DNA from: a bacterium | GTDB lineage: Bacteria; Armatimonadota; Abditibacteriia; Abditibacteriales; Abditibacteriaceae | DNA length: 64,000 nucleotides | Reading direction: 5' to 3' | NCBI GenBank assembly: GCA_004172935.1 | Contig: SDZD01000039.1 | Coordinates: forward strand, 1 to 64,000 | In this document: piece by piece, positions 48,912 through 57,575 of the stretch | How the letters are laid out: each line of letters opens with the position of its first letter | Position numbering within the stretch: the stretch's first letter is position 1 | Notes under the pieces: model-generated | What the model was told of the DNA's origin: nothing | What the model saw: only the letters and a program-made list of their open reading frames with translations | Databases searched by the model: none | Program-made: the position numbers and the translations under genes

Positions 48912-50807
48912 ATGTCCGTCTCAAAACTCGTGCTCTGTGCCTGCCTTCTTTGTGTGGGAATTGCGGTCAAGCCGTCATTCGCTCAGGGCGTGGTTCCGGC
49001 GGCGGGCACGGATTCCAAAGTGTTGCTCGATATGAGTGAGGGGGTCGAAAAGCGGGTGGCGCCTTCGTCGGCACAGGTAAGCGTGAAGCGAGCGCCGACG
49101 GGGTTGGAAGTCGCGGTTGCCCCCGGTGAGGAAGGCTATCCAGGACTGAGCATCAAACCGGAAGGCGGGGCATGGAACCTCTCGAAGTACGGTCATGTCG
49201 AGGCGCGCTTCACCAATACGGGCACTAAAGAAATCACGCTGAGTTTGCGTGTAGACAACGCCGGCGACTGGCGCGACAACCCGTGGAACACAGAATCGGT
49301 GACCATTAAACCGGGCGAAAGCAAAAGCGTGAAGACGGTGTTCGGCTATGCCTATGGGCTGAAACCGAGCTTCGCACTCAAGCCGGAAGCAGTGGTGAAC
49401 GTGTTGGTGTTCGCGCTCAAGTCGGATGTGGCGCAGTCGTTTCGCATCGAATCGGTGGTAGCAACTGGACCTGCCGGAGAAAAACCACCCGTTGCGCCGG
49501 ATTCGATTCGGCAAAAGCCATTGAACGGATTTTTGCTGGGAGGAGGCGTTACCGTGGATGCGGCGACACAATTAACAGCAACTAGTGCACAAAATTCGCT
49601 CGATGAGAAGGGGCGATGGAACATCGCCTTCTCGGCGCCCGATGGGAAGGGAACGGCGACATTAAAGCCCGCGCTGGGGCGCTGGGATTTGCGTGACTTT
49701 CTGGAAGTGCGCGTCAAGGTGAAAAACGCGGGAGTGAGCGCGCTGACACCGCGCGTTCGGTTGGAAAGCAATGGCGGCTCTTCGAAGTGGCAGGAGTTGG
49801 CTCCTCTGGCGCCGGGTGGAGAAGGCGAGATTGTGGTGCCCTTCAATAATGGGAACACAATCGACCTTGACCAGAAAGAGACGGGAGATCGCGTGGCATC
49901 GAACACGGTTTCTGGAGTGATGGTATCGGCCAATGGGGGAACAGGGAAGCAGATGTTAAGCGTCGAATCGGTGCGCGCCGTGTTGCCGCCAGCCCCTGCC
50001 CTGCCCGACTGGTTGGGAAAGCGGCCTCCCGTTGCGGGCGAGTGGACGCAGACACTGAACGAGGATTTCGATGGCGCGGCGGTCGATGAGAGCAAGTGGA
50101 ACATTTACACCGAGAACTACTGGGACAAGGTCAGCCATTTCAGCAAGGACAACACGCTGATTGGCGGCGGGATGGCGACACTGCGGATGGAGAAGAAGCG
50201 CGGCTTTGATTGGGACACCCCGACGCGCAAAGAAACCGATTACGCGGTGGGGTATCTCGATTCGTATGGCAAGTGGACACAGCGCTACGGCTATTTTGAA
50301 GCGCGCATGAAATTGCCGAGTGCGCCGGGGCTGTGGCCCGCGTTCTGGATGATGCCCGACCGAGGGCAAGGCGTGGGCGCCGAGCAGTGGCGCCGTGCCG
50401 ACACCAAAAACGGTGGGATGGAGTTCGACATCATGGAACACCTGACGGGGTGGGGGCCGCACCGCTACAACATCGCGCAGCACTGGGATGGCTACGACAA
50501 AGAACACCAGAGCAAGGGCACGGACAAAGCTTATTTGCAGCCGGATAATGACGGTTTTATTACCTGTGGGCTGTTGTGGCTTCCCGGCGAGGTGGTTTAT
50601 TATGGTAACGGGAAGGAGATTCTGCGCTGGAAAAACGAGCGAATCTCGAATGTGCCTTGCAACCTGATTCTTTATATGGTGACGGGTGGATGGGAGAATT
50701 TGCCAGTGGATGACGCGACTTTACCCGCCGATTTCACCATCGACTATGTGCGGGCATGGCAACGCAAAGACCTCGCTTCGCCTGTTGATAACAACGGAGG
50801 AAAATAA
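48912..50807 (+). CDS. Secreted glycoside hydrolase family 16 with N-terminal beta-sandwich domains
   Basis: 631 residues from the ATG at 48912. The signal peptide SKLVLCACLLCVGIAVKPSF is followed by two CBM-like repeats (LSIKPEGGAWNLSKYGHVEA and, about 220 residues on, LKPALGRWDLRDFLEVRVKV). The GH16 domain starts near 380 (WTQTLNEDFDGAAVDESKWN) and carries the catalytic E504-F-D-I-M-E509 (GGMEFDIMEHL), after LWPAFWMMPD. GH16 enzymes cut beta-1,3/1,4-glucans, agar, carrageenan and similar glycans. It is followed two bases later by a dehydrogenase gene, so an operon is likely. Confidence 0.92.
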   Translation: MSVSKLVLCACLLCVGIAVKPSFAQGVVPAAGTDSKVLLDMSEGVEKRVAPSSAQVSVKRAPTGLEVAVAPGEEGYPGLSIKPEGGAWNLSKYGHVEARFTNTGTKEITLSLRVDNAGDWRDNPWNTESVTIKPGESKSVKTVFGYAYGLKPSFALKPEAVVNVLVFALKSDVAQSFRIESVVATGPAGEKPPVAPDSIRQKPLNGFLLGGGVTVDAATQLTATSAQNSLDEKGRWNIAFSAPDGKGTATLKPALGRWDLRDFLEVRVKVKNAGVSALTPRVRLESNGGSSKWQELAPLAPGGEGEIVVPFNNGNTIDLDQKETGDRVASNTVSGVMVSANGGTGKQMLSVESVRAVLPPAPALPDWLGKRPPVAGEWTQTLNEDFDGAAVDESKWNIYTENYWDKVSHFSKDNTLIGGGMATLRMEKKRGFDWDTPTRKETDYAVGYLDSYGKWTQRYGYFEARMKLPSAPGLWPAFWMMPDRGQGVGAEQWRRADTKNGGMEFDIMEHLTGWGPHRYNIAQHWDGYDKEHQSKGTDKAYLQPDNDGFITCGLLWLPGEVVYYGNGKEILRWKNERISNVPCNLILYMVTGGWENLPVDDATLPADFTIDYVRAWQRKDLASPVDNNGGK

Positions 50808-50809
50808 AC

Positions 50810-51820
50810 ATGGAATCGCTCAATATCGTTTTTACAGGTCAGAATCAACTGGAAGTACGGAGCGAACCCGTTGCCCCGGTCGGGCGTGGGCAGGTGTTGG
50901 TCGAGGGCGCCAAAAGCCTGATTTCGACGGGGACGGAGTGCATTTGCCTCACGCGCAATTTTGCGCTGGGGACGCATTGGGATAAGTGGGTGCAATATCC
51001 GTTTCACCCCGGCTATTCGCATACAGGGCGAGTTGTCGAGGTGGGCGAAGGGGTGACGCACCTGAAAGTAGGCGACCGAGTGGCGGCGCGCGCCCAGCAT
51101 CGGCAGTTTTTCGTTCATGGGGCTGCCGATGTGTTGCCACTGGCGGATGGCGTCACGGACGAGGCCGGGGCGTGGATAGCCCTGGCCTCTATCGTACAAA
51201 ACGGCATACGGCGCGCTCAATTGGAACTGGGCGACGTGGTTGTGATTATCGGGTTGGGTTTGCTGGGACAGTTGGCAGTTCAGTACGCACGGCTGAGTGG
51301 GGCGCGCGAAGTCATCGCCATTGATACCGCCCCGATGCGGCTACAAATGGCGGCAACGCTGGGCGCGACGCACACCCTCGAAATGGGCGCCGCCGAGGCC
51401 AAAGAGCGTATTAGCGAACTAACGAATGGGCGCTTAGCCGATGTGGTGTTCGATGTGACGGGACACCCGGCGGTGTTTCCGGCAGCACTTGGGTTAGTGA
51501 GGCGTTTTGGCAAAATGTTGTTGCTGGGCGATGCGGGCGAACCCTCGAAGCAATGCCTGACCAGCGATGTGATGACACGCGGCGTTCGCATCATCGCCGC
51601 CCACGACGGCGACGCGCCCCCCGATGCTACCGACTACCACTTCTGGACGCGCAACAATATGAGCGCGCTCTTCTTCGATTATGCGGCGAGGGGACAGATG
51701 AATGTCGAACCTCTCATCACGCACCGCTTCTCACCACACGAGGCGCGCGCCGCCTACGATTTACTGCTGCATGACCGAGCGCAAGCGATGGGAGTCATCT
51801 TCGACTGGTCGCAGGTATAG
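50810..51820 (+). CDS. Medium-chain dehydrogenase/reductase (zinc-type alcohol dehydrogenase family)
   Basis: 336 residues. GroES-like N-terminal part (KSLISTGTECICLTRNFALG, then HPGYSHTGRVVEVGEGVTHL) and a Rossmann domain (VVIIGLGLLGQLAVQYARLS, then VIAIDTAPMRLQMAATLGAT). The 'STGTE' opening places it with the BchC/threonine-dehydrogenase-like branch that often lacks the catalytic zinc Cys-His pair. The substrate is unknown; a sugar or polyol is reasonable in this glycan-active neighbourhood. It is coupled to the GH16 gene by a two-base gap. Confidence 0.88.
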   Translation: MESLNIVFTGQNQLEVRSEPVAPVGRGQVLVEGAKSLISTGTECICLTRNFALGTHWDKWVQYPFHPGYSHTGRVVEVGEGVTHLKVGDRVAARAQHRQFFVHGAADVLPLADGVTDEAGAWIALASIVQNGIRRAQLELGDVVVIIGLGLLGQLAVQYARLSGAREVIAIDTAPMRLQMAATLGATHTLEMGAAEAKERISELTNGRLADVVFDVTGHPAVFPAALGLVRRFGKMLLLGDAGEPSKQCLTSDVMTRGVRIIAAHDGDAPPDATDYHFWTRNNMSALFFDYAARGQMNVEPLITHRFSPHEARAAYDLLLHDRAQAMGVIFDWSQV

Positions 51821-51885
51821 AAATCTGCTCAAAGCAAGCAAAAATATTGACTCAACCAGTGGGCAAAAATGATTTCCTGTAGAGG

Positions 51886-53511
51886 GTGAGATTTTTATTA
51901 TTTGCGGTTCTGGCGTCTTGCATCGCGACGGCGGGGAGTGTTGAGGCGCAAAGCGCCTGGAAACAGGATTTCGCCGCGCAGGGTGTGGCGGCGGGAGAAA
52001 CACAATTCGAAAGTTGGAAGCCGGAGACGACGGCAAAAATAGATAATGGCGCACTTCATTTGCTGACGGGTGCGGCGAAGGAAAACAATGGGGTTCTGTT
52101 CGCCCCCACCGTCAAGCGTAGCAAGTGGGTTCAGGCCGATTTTGAAATGAAAATCGGAGGCGCTGATGGCGCGGGACTTGTGTTTTTGGATGCGGCGCAG
52201 CCCGCCAATAGCAAGGATTACCAGCGGTTCAGCGAGTGGGACGAACCTAACCTCGCGCGCGGTCTTGGAATTGGGTTCGACACGCTCAACCCGCCCGAAA
52301 CCGACCCTTTCAACAAAAACGGCAACATCAACAACCAGCCGGAACGCGAAGTTTCGGTGCATTGGAATGTTATCGAGCGGCTGAATCGGCGCAGCGAAAC
52401 CGAGTTCCGCGCCAAAAATACGAGCGATGACTTTACGCCGATCAAAGTTCGGTTGGAGTGGGTGACTGGCGGAGCCAACGTTTCGGTGTGGGTTCGCGAT
52501 AATGCAGTTTATGACTCGGTTTTTCTGCCGGGCATCAAGCCAATGGATTTGCGAATTGGCCTAGGCGCGCGCAGCGAGAAGGAGAAGGGATTCTGCGATG
52601 TGCGCAATTTCCGCTTCGCCAGTGGTCCTGCCATCGCGGCGGCAGAGGCGCCGTTGGCGATTGGCTCAATTGACCGTGAACCGATTACTCTGACCAATGC
52701 CAGCGTGAGCGCAATGACGGAGTTCCCTAAGCAGAATCGGCGCTACGGTCGGCTTATCGCGCATCTGACTCTGGGGCCTGTCACTCCTGCGATTGACCCG
52801 TGGGATAGGCTCGGCAAGGTGTACATATACAACGAGAAGGGCGAGCGTTTTGAACTCATTCGCTTTATTAGCTCGTATGGGCGTCCGATGGATTGGGAGG
52901 TGGACGTGAGCGATTTTCGTCCGTTACTTGAGGGCAAAAAGCGGCTTCAGATCGAATGCGTCACCTACTCGGCGGGGTGGACAGCGAGTTTGAGCTTCGA
53001 CTTTTACCCCGGCCCGGCTTCGCAGTACGCCTATAAAGTTGTGAATCTGTGGAATGGCGAAGTAGAGATCGGCAACGAGAAGAAGCCCATCGCCGATTTC
53101 TGGAAGCCTCGCCAGGTGATGCGGCCCAGAGATGCGGACGCGATGGCGATTCGCATCATGACGACCGGGCATGGTGGCGACCCGAACTCGAAGAATGCCG
53201 CTGAATTTATGCCCCTGGAACGGACTTTGAGTGTTGGCGACCAAAAGTACACCAACATGCTGTGGAAAACCGACGTTTACCTCAATCCGTTGCGGCCACA
53301 GGGCGGCACCTGGAAATATGACCGTGCAGGGTGGGCGCCGGGCAGCATCGTCGATGCGTGGACCACCGATGTCTCGTCGGTCATCAAACGCGGGCAGAGC
53401 GCTACGGTGAAATATGACATCGCGCCGTATGTGAACGAGAATGCGGGCAAGGGGAATCCGCCCTTTTATCAGTTCGAGGCGACGGCGATTTTCTACAGGA
53501 AGAATGGGTAG
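51886..53511 (+). CDS. Secreted PNGase F-like protein with N-terminal laminin G/lectin-like domain
   Basis: 541 residues from a GTG, with signal peptide RFLLFAVLASCIATAGSVEA. Residues 25-255 form a concanavalin-like domain (FEMKIGGADGAGLVFLDAAQ, then LRIGLGARSEKEKGFCDVRN). Residues 300-540 match peptide-N-glycosidase F: MTTGHGGDPNSKNAAEF (Glu at 440), and QGGTWKYDRAGWAPG with R480 and W483. PNGase F removes N-glycans from proteins. The cysteines that flank these motifs in known enzymes (NCAEF/RAGWCPG type) are Ala here, so the disulfides are lost. Activity is likely but not certain. Confidence 0.75.
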   Translation: MRFLLFAVLASCIATAGSVEAQSAWKQDFAAQGVAAGETQFESWKPETTAKIDNGALHLLTGAAKENNGVLFAPTVKRSKWVQADFEMKIGGADGAGLVFLDAAQPANSKDYQRFSEWDEPNLARGLGIGFDTLNPPETDPFNKNGNINNQPEREVSVHWNVIERLNRRSETEFRAKNTSDDFTPIKVRLEWVTGGANVSVWVRDNAVYDSVFLPGIKPMDLRIGLGARSEKEKGFCDVRNFRFASGPAIAAAEAPLAIGSIDREPITLTNASVSAMTEFPKQNRRYGRLIAHLTLGPVTPAIDPWDRLGKVYIYNEKGERFELIRFISSYGRPMDWEVDVSDFRPLLEGKKRLQIECVTYSAGWTASLSFDFYPGPASQYAYKVVNLWNGEVEIGNEKKPIADFWKPRQVMRPRDADAMAIRIMTTGHGGDPNSKNAAEFMPLERTLSVGDQKYTNMLWKTDVYLNPLRPQGGTWKYDRAGWAPGSIVDAWTTDVSSVIKRGQSATVKYDIAPYVNENAGKGNPPFYQFEATAIFYRKNG

Positions 53512-53526
53512 AAAGTAGCGAGAATG

Positions 53527-53552
53527 GGGTCAGAAGCGAAGGCTTCTGGCCC
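53527..53552 (+). terminator. Terminator after the PNGase F-like gene
   Basis: GGGTCAGAAGC and GGCTTCTGGCCC pair around GAA and are followed by TTTTTATTTT. Confidence 0.85.
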
Positions 53553-53630
53553 TTTTTATTTTGGTGAAGGGGTTGACGCGCCCTTTCAAAAATGTAAGGA
53601 TTACCTTACTCTAAGTCAGGGAGAGCTTAC

Positions 53631-54020
53631 ATGAACACTTTAGACCAAAATACGAGGAAGTACCTTTTGCGGACGACCCTTTTTATGGGGGGCTATGCGG
53701 CTGTCAACATAGCGGCGATTACAGGAGCGTTCGACGACCTACACGGACCGGGAGCGGTTTTATTCGCTCTGGTGGTTGCGGCTCCCATCATTGGGCAGAT
53801 TTGGTCGCTGATTGTATGGATGCGCGACAGCGATGAATTTGTGCGCGCTTTGATGGCGAAGCGGTTTATCGTGGCGACTGGTGTGACTCTGGCGGTGGCT
53901 TCGGCGTGGGGGTTGCTGGAGCTTTATGCGGGGGCGCCCCATGTGTCGGCGGCGATGGTGTATCCGATGTTTTGGGCTGCGTTTGGAGTGGTTAGCCCGC
54001 TGATTCGGACTTCGCACTGA
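53631..54020 (+). CDS. Small four-helix membrane protein
   Basis: 129 residues with four predicted helices (LFMGGYAAVNIAAITGAF, GAVLFALVVAAPIIGQIW, FIVATGVTLAVASAWGLL, and MVYPMFWAAFGVVSPLI) and a conserved-looking cytoplasmic loop MRDSDEFVRALMAKR. Such proteins are regularly encoded just before a small Xre-type regulator, as here, where the two genes overlap (TGATG). The role is unknown; the pair is likely a membrane-linked regulatory unit. Confidence 0.75.
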   Translation: MNTLDQNTRKYLLRTTLFMGGYAAVNIAAITGAFDDLHGPGAVLFALVVAAPIIGQIWSLIVWMRDSDEFVRALMAKRFIVATGVTLAVASAWGLLELYAGAPHVSAAMVYPMFWAAFGVVSPLIRTSH

Positions 54021-54235
54021 TGAAGAATCGACTCAAGGTGTTGAGGGCCGAGCGCAACTGGACGCAAGAAGATTTAGGGCAACGGGTGGGCGTTTCGCGT
54101 CAAGCGATTAACGCGCTGGAGACGGAAAAACATGACCCCTCTCTGGATTTGGCCTATCGGATTTCGGCGGCAGTGGGAGCGCGGGTGGAGGAGATTTTTG
54201 AGAATCCGTATCAAGCGGAAGTTGCTAGTTGTTAG
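54020..54235 (+). CDS. Xre-family transcriptional regulator
   Basis: 71 residues, a single HTH_3 domain: LKVLRAERNWTQEDLGQRVG then VSRQAINALETEKHDPSLDL and ISAAVGARVEEIFENPY. It belongs to the short YozG/Cro-like class of about 70 residues. It overlaps the membrane protein gene and is likely to regulate it. Confidence 0.9.
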   Translation: MKNRLKVLRAERNWTQEDLGQRVGVSRQAINALETEKHDPSLDLAYRISAAVGARVEEIFENPYQAEVASC

Positions 54236-54240
54236 TTTTT

Positions 54241-54481
54241 CGCTACGCGGCCCTCATCCGGCACTCCGTGCCACCTTCTCCCTGACGATGTCGGGTACCC
54301 GCAAAGGTAGAAGGGCCGAATTGAGAGAATCTTGCGTTTTGGCCCCTCCTAACCTCCCCACTACGTGGAGAGGGACCACTCATGGAACTGGGGAGAAGGT
54401 CTTCTCTGGCAAAAGTTGGTAACCGCTACGCAGCCCTCATCCGGCCTTCGGCCACCTTCTCCCAGAGGTAGAAGGGCCGAA
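54241..54481. repeat. REP-like intergenic repeats (two copies)
   Basis: The gene-free stretch 54236-54624 contains two copies of a palindromic element. Copy one is at 54241-54320, made of CGCTACGC, CCCTCATCCGGC, GCCACCTTCTCCC and GGTAGAAGGGCCGAA. Copy two is shorter, at 54424-54481. A further imperfect dyad at 54499-54520 (GGACATGG, CCATGTCC) follows. It looks like a dispersed extragenic repeat family; no gene is apparent. Confidence 0.6.
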
Positions 54482-54584
54482 CTCCAACATCCTTTCGCGG
54501 ACATGGCAGGCCATGTCCCTACGAAATGCCACTACATCCACAAGAGGATGTGGCGGCATTTGCGCTATTGTTTGGTAAATGGAG

Positions 54585-54617
54585 GACGGGTCGGAAGCTA
54601 TTAGCTTCCGACCCGTC
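54585..54617. terminator. Strong terminator downstream of the glycosylphosphotransferase gene
   Basis: A perfect 16-bp stem (GACGGGTCGGAAGCTA and its complement) with almost no loop is followed on the plus strand by TTTGTTTTT. It separates the repeat region from the convergent minus-strand gene and may act in both directions. Confidence 0.75.
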
Positions 54618-54624
54618 TTTGTTT

Positions 54625-56187
54625 TTAGCTGGCTCCGCTGCCTTTGACTACGGACTTCATGGTTTTCAGGAGGAGTTTTACGTCGAGCCAGAGGCTCCAA
54701 TTGTCGATGTACTCCAGGTCCATTCGCATCCATTCGTCTACGTCGGTGATGTCGTTGCGACCGGAGGCTTGCCAGATGCAGGTGAGGCCGCCTTTGACGG
54801 AGAGCTTGCGGCGGTGCCAGGGTTCAAGTTCGGCGACTTCTTTGGGCAATGGGGGACGGGGGCCAACCAGGCTCATGTCGCCTTTGAGGACGTTCCAGAA
54901 CTGGGGCAACTCGTCGATGGAGGTTTTGCGGATGAAGCGGCCAATCGGGGTGATGCGCGGGTCTTTGTCGTCGGGCGCCTTGAAGAACGGGTCTTCCATG
55001 ACGTTGATCGAGTCGTAGTAGGCGCGGTTATCACGCTTCATGGTCTCGAGGATTTCCGCCGCGTTTACATCCATAGAGCGGAATTTATAGAACTTGAATT
55101 TGCGTCCGTTGAGGCCGACGCGCTCTTGCGAGTAGAAGACGGGGCCTTTATCGTGCTTCTTGATGAGAACAGCGAGAATGGCGAACAGCGGGGCCAGCAA
55201 GACTAACATGATCGCGGCCAAGGCGCGGTCCATGACGTTTTTGACGGCGAGGGCAAGCGGCTTTTGCGGGGTGTTATGCAGCGTCAGCACTGGCATCTGA
55301 CCGAGCATGGTGGCTTCGACTTTGGCGTTGGTGGGAGGCGCGATGTCTTCGACGAGCGAGACGGTGCGACCGCGTTCCAGACACAGTTCGAGGATGTTAC
55401 CCCAGTTGGGGCCGCGCTCGGTTTCGGCGCTACGAACCAACACAACTTCATCGACGACTTCGCCATCGAGTATTCTGGCCAAATCGGAGAGGCCTCCCAA
55501 GTGCTTGACGCGCGAATCGCTGTTTTCTTCGGGGGCGTCGGCGATGAAGCCGATGAGGCGGCTCCACTGGTAGGCGGGAGTGTCGATCATCTGCGCATAG
55601 CGAGTGGCTGCGCTCGATGGACCGATGAGCAGGACGTTGCGGCGCGGCTTGGCGGCTTTTTGGGCCAAGGGAGCGACCAGAACGCGGGCGAGCCAAAGCG
55701 AAAGAACGCCGAAGATGAGCAAGCCGCCGATGAAGAGGCGCGAGGTGTCCCAGCGCAGAGTGGCCATGAAGGCCAGTAGCGCGATGGTGCCGAGGATGCC
55801 GGTGTAGGCACAAAGGGCGAACTCCTGGCGCGCGTTGCGGCGCGCGTTGAGGTCGTAGCCATGCTGGAAGTTCAAAAGCACTCCCCACGAGAGAAGGGTG
55901 AAATAAAGCACCCAGAGGTTTCTCGAAAGGTTGACCATAGGGTTGGGCGACATGGCGATTTGGCGCCAGTCGGGATTGGTCAAAACCTGAGCGCCCGCTT
56001 TGGCGCTGGCCTTGGCGCCAAGTCGAACCCAACCCGACGTATCGTAGCCGAGGGTTTTGCCCATGGAGGCTATAAATTCACCGAATCCGGCACGCATTTG
56101 CCAGACGAGAAAAAACGCGAGCAACAGCGCTGCGGCATCGAGGGCCATCATCAGCGCAATAGAAGTGGCGCGTTGAGCTTTTAGCAT
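54625..56187 (-). CDS. Polyprenyl glycosylphosphotransferase (exopolysaccharide initiation)
   Basis: 520 residues. Four N-terminal membrane helices (about 10-30, 90-105, 125-145, 155-180), a nucleotide-binding-like soluble part (KPRRNVLLIGPSSAATRYAQ, then LIGFIADAPEENSDSRVKHL), a fifth membrane element (DRALAAIMLVLLAPLFAILA), and a bacterial sugar transferase domain (GPVFYSQERVGLNGRKFKFY, RSMDVNA, then FIRKTSIDELPQFWNVLKGD and MSLVGPRPPLP). This is the WbaP/CpsE/EpsL architecture that links the first sugar phosphate to undecaprenyl phosphate in the inner membrane. No other polysaccharide genes adjoin it in the window. Confidence 0.92.
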   Translation of the reverse strand: MLKAQRATSIALMMALDAAALLLAFFLVWQMRAGFGEFIASMGKTLGYDTSGWVRLGAKASAKAGAQVLTNPDWRQIAMSPNPMVNLSRNLWVLYFTLLSWGVLLNFQHGYDLNARRNARQEFALCAYTGILGTIALLAFMATLRWDTSRLFIGGLLIFGVLSLWLARVLVAPLAQKAAKPRRNVLLIGPSSAATRYAQMIDTPAYQWSRLIGFIADAPEENSDSRVKHLGGLSDLARILDGEVVDEVVLVRSAETERGPNWGNILELCLERGRTVSLVEDIAPPTNAKVEATMLGQMPVLTLHNTPQKPLALAVKNVMDRALAAIMLVLLAPLFAILAVLIKKHDKGPVFYSQERVGLNGRKFKFYKFRSMDVNAAEILETMKRDNRAYYDSINVMEDPFFKAPDDKDPRITPIGRFIRKTSIDELPQFWNVLKGDMSLVGPRPPLPKEVAELEPWHRRKLSVKGGLTCIWQASGRNDITDVDEWMRMDLEYIDNWSLWLDVKLLLKTMKSVVKGSGAS

Positions 56188-56316
56188 GAATACGACTCAG
56201 GGCGTGTAGAGTGTTGAAGCATTGTGATTACGCCCCAAAATAATGTAACCGACGTATTGAGGCAACGCCAATTAACACGCAATGATAAAGGTTTAAATTT
56301 GATTTCTTTTAATTTA

Positions 56317-56375
56317 CCCCCATTAAAATGGGGGGCTATAAGTCGCTACGCGACAACTGTTCGCCTTCGCGAACA
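56317..56375. repeat. Row of three short hairpins
   Basis: CCCCCAT/ATGGGGG (56317-56334), GTCG-CTACG-CGAC (56342-56354) and TGTTCGC-CTTC-GCGAACA (56358-56375) follow each other in the 238-base gap between two minus-strand genes. They may terminate transcription or be a dispersed repeat. Confidence 0.4.
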
Positions 56376-56425
56376 AAACCACCACTAACCCCTCCTTGAA
56401 ACATAAAGAGGCCACTACAGAGGGT

Positions 56426-57526
56426 TCAGGTGTTTGGGGTGAAAGTTCGGTCTCGTTTCCAGTTCCACCACATGGCGGCGCCGATGATGAAGATGATGAG
56501 TAGGTGGATTGGAATGGAAACGCGCCTGTCTTCGTGGATGATATTGGGCGACGGGGTTATTTCGGTTTGGTCGGATGCCGGGGCGAATTTTAGATCGCCC
56601 CAACCGGGACGGGGAGCCGAGTCATCGACGAAGGCTGTGAGATGGAGAGGCTCGGAAGGTAAGAGGATGTCGGAGGTTTGCAGGTTTTTAGCATCCAGGG
56701 GAGCTGAATATTTCACCTGTGAGGGCCAAGGACTCTTTTTGTCAGCATTTTCGATGTGACCTTCGACACGTGTATCGCCGACAAGAAACAGCTCCAGGGA
56801 ACGGGGTTCGGTTTGCTGTTGGGCGCGATTTGGTTCGCGGTAAGGGTAGAAAGGGGCGTCGGCTTTAAAGGTGAGGCGGACGGCTTGAACCTGAGCGCTT
56901 TGTGAACTGCGGTTGGCGGCGATTTGGAAAGCGGTGATGAAAAAGCCTTGGCGAACATAGGGTTCGAGCCAGTCGCGTGTATCGGGAGTAACGGAATATT
57001 TGTGAGAGGAGAGCCAATTGGTTAGCGCCGCAGTGTCGCTGGCTCGGAGAACAGAGGCGTTGTAGTCGCCGACGCGGGTTTGCTCGACGACTTCGACAGC
57101 TGACATATCGGCTTCATCCCCTTCATCGGCGGCGCTAGTTGAGGCAGCGGCATTAATTCCTGTGTCTTCCAAGGCTTCATCATCTCCTCCTGCAACGAAG
57201 AAGGGGGTGAAATTGATACCTCGGCGCGCTTCTATTTTTGTTTTTGGCAGTAACTCGCGTTGCAAGTCGTTGAAGAGGGCATTGTTCGTGGAGGCCAGTT
57301 GAGGTTTTGTGGGAGTGGGAACCAAGAAACCGAAGTCTTTGGCGTCGGTTTGAAAGTTGGCCTGCCGAATAAAGTGTTCGGTGCCCGTTTTAGCGTCCCA
57401 GACGATGAGGGCCAGTTCGTTGGTGGTGCGGATTTCCTCGTCCATATCGGAAGAAACCACCGCGCACGCCTGGCACCCGACTGGAACAGCACAGAGCAGG
57501 GCGAAAAGGAGAGGTAGGCTTTTCAT
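56426..57526 (-). CDS. DUF2330 family secreted/membrane-anchored protein (copy 1)
   Basis: 366 residues. The signal peptide (LPLLFALLCAVPVGCQACAV) is followed by the family opening CAVVSSDMDEEIRTTNELAL and IVWDAKTGTEHFIRQANFQT, then GFLVPTPTKPQLA. A single C-terminal membrane helix (IPIHLLIIFIIGAAMWWNW) ends in a basic tail, so the bulk is extracytoplasmic. DUF2330 has no known function. It is a tandem paralogue of the next gene, with near-identical motifs and about 50 bases between them. Confidence 0.85.
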   Translation of the reverse strand: MKSLPLLFALLCAVPVGCQACAVVSSDMDEEIRTTNELALIVWDAKTGTEHFIRQANFQTDAKDFGFLVPTPTKPQLASTNNALFNDLQRELLPKTKIEARRGINFTPFFVAGGDDEALEDTGINAAASTSAADEGDEADMSAVEVVEQTRVGDYNASVLRASDTAALTNWLSSHKYSVTPDTRDWLEPYVRQGFFITAFQIAANRSSQSAQVQAVRLTFKADAPFYPYREPNRAQQQTEPRSLELFLVGDTRVEGHIENADKKSPWPSQVKYSAPLDAKNLQTSDILLPSEPLHLTAFVDDSAPRPGWGDLKFAPASDQTEITPSPNIIHEDRRVSIPIHLLIIFIIGAAMWWNWKRDRTFTPNT

Positions 57527-57575
57527 GATTGGGTAGGAGATGATTGTGCCTTACAGGAAGCTGCGATTCCAGCAC

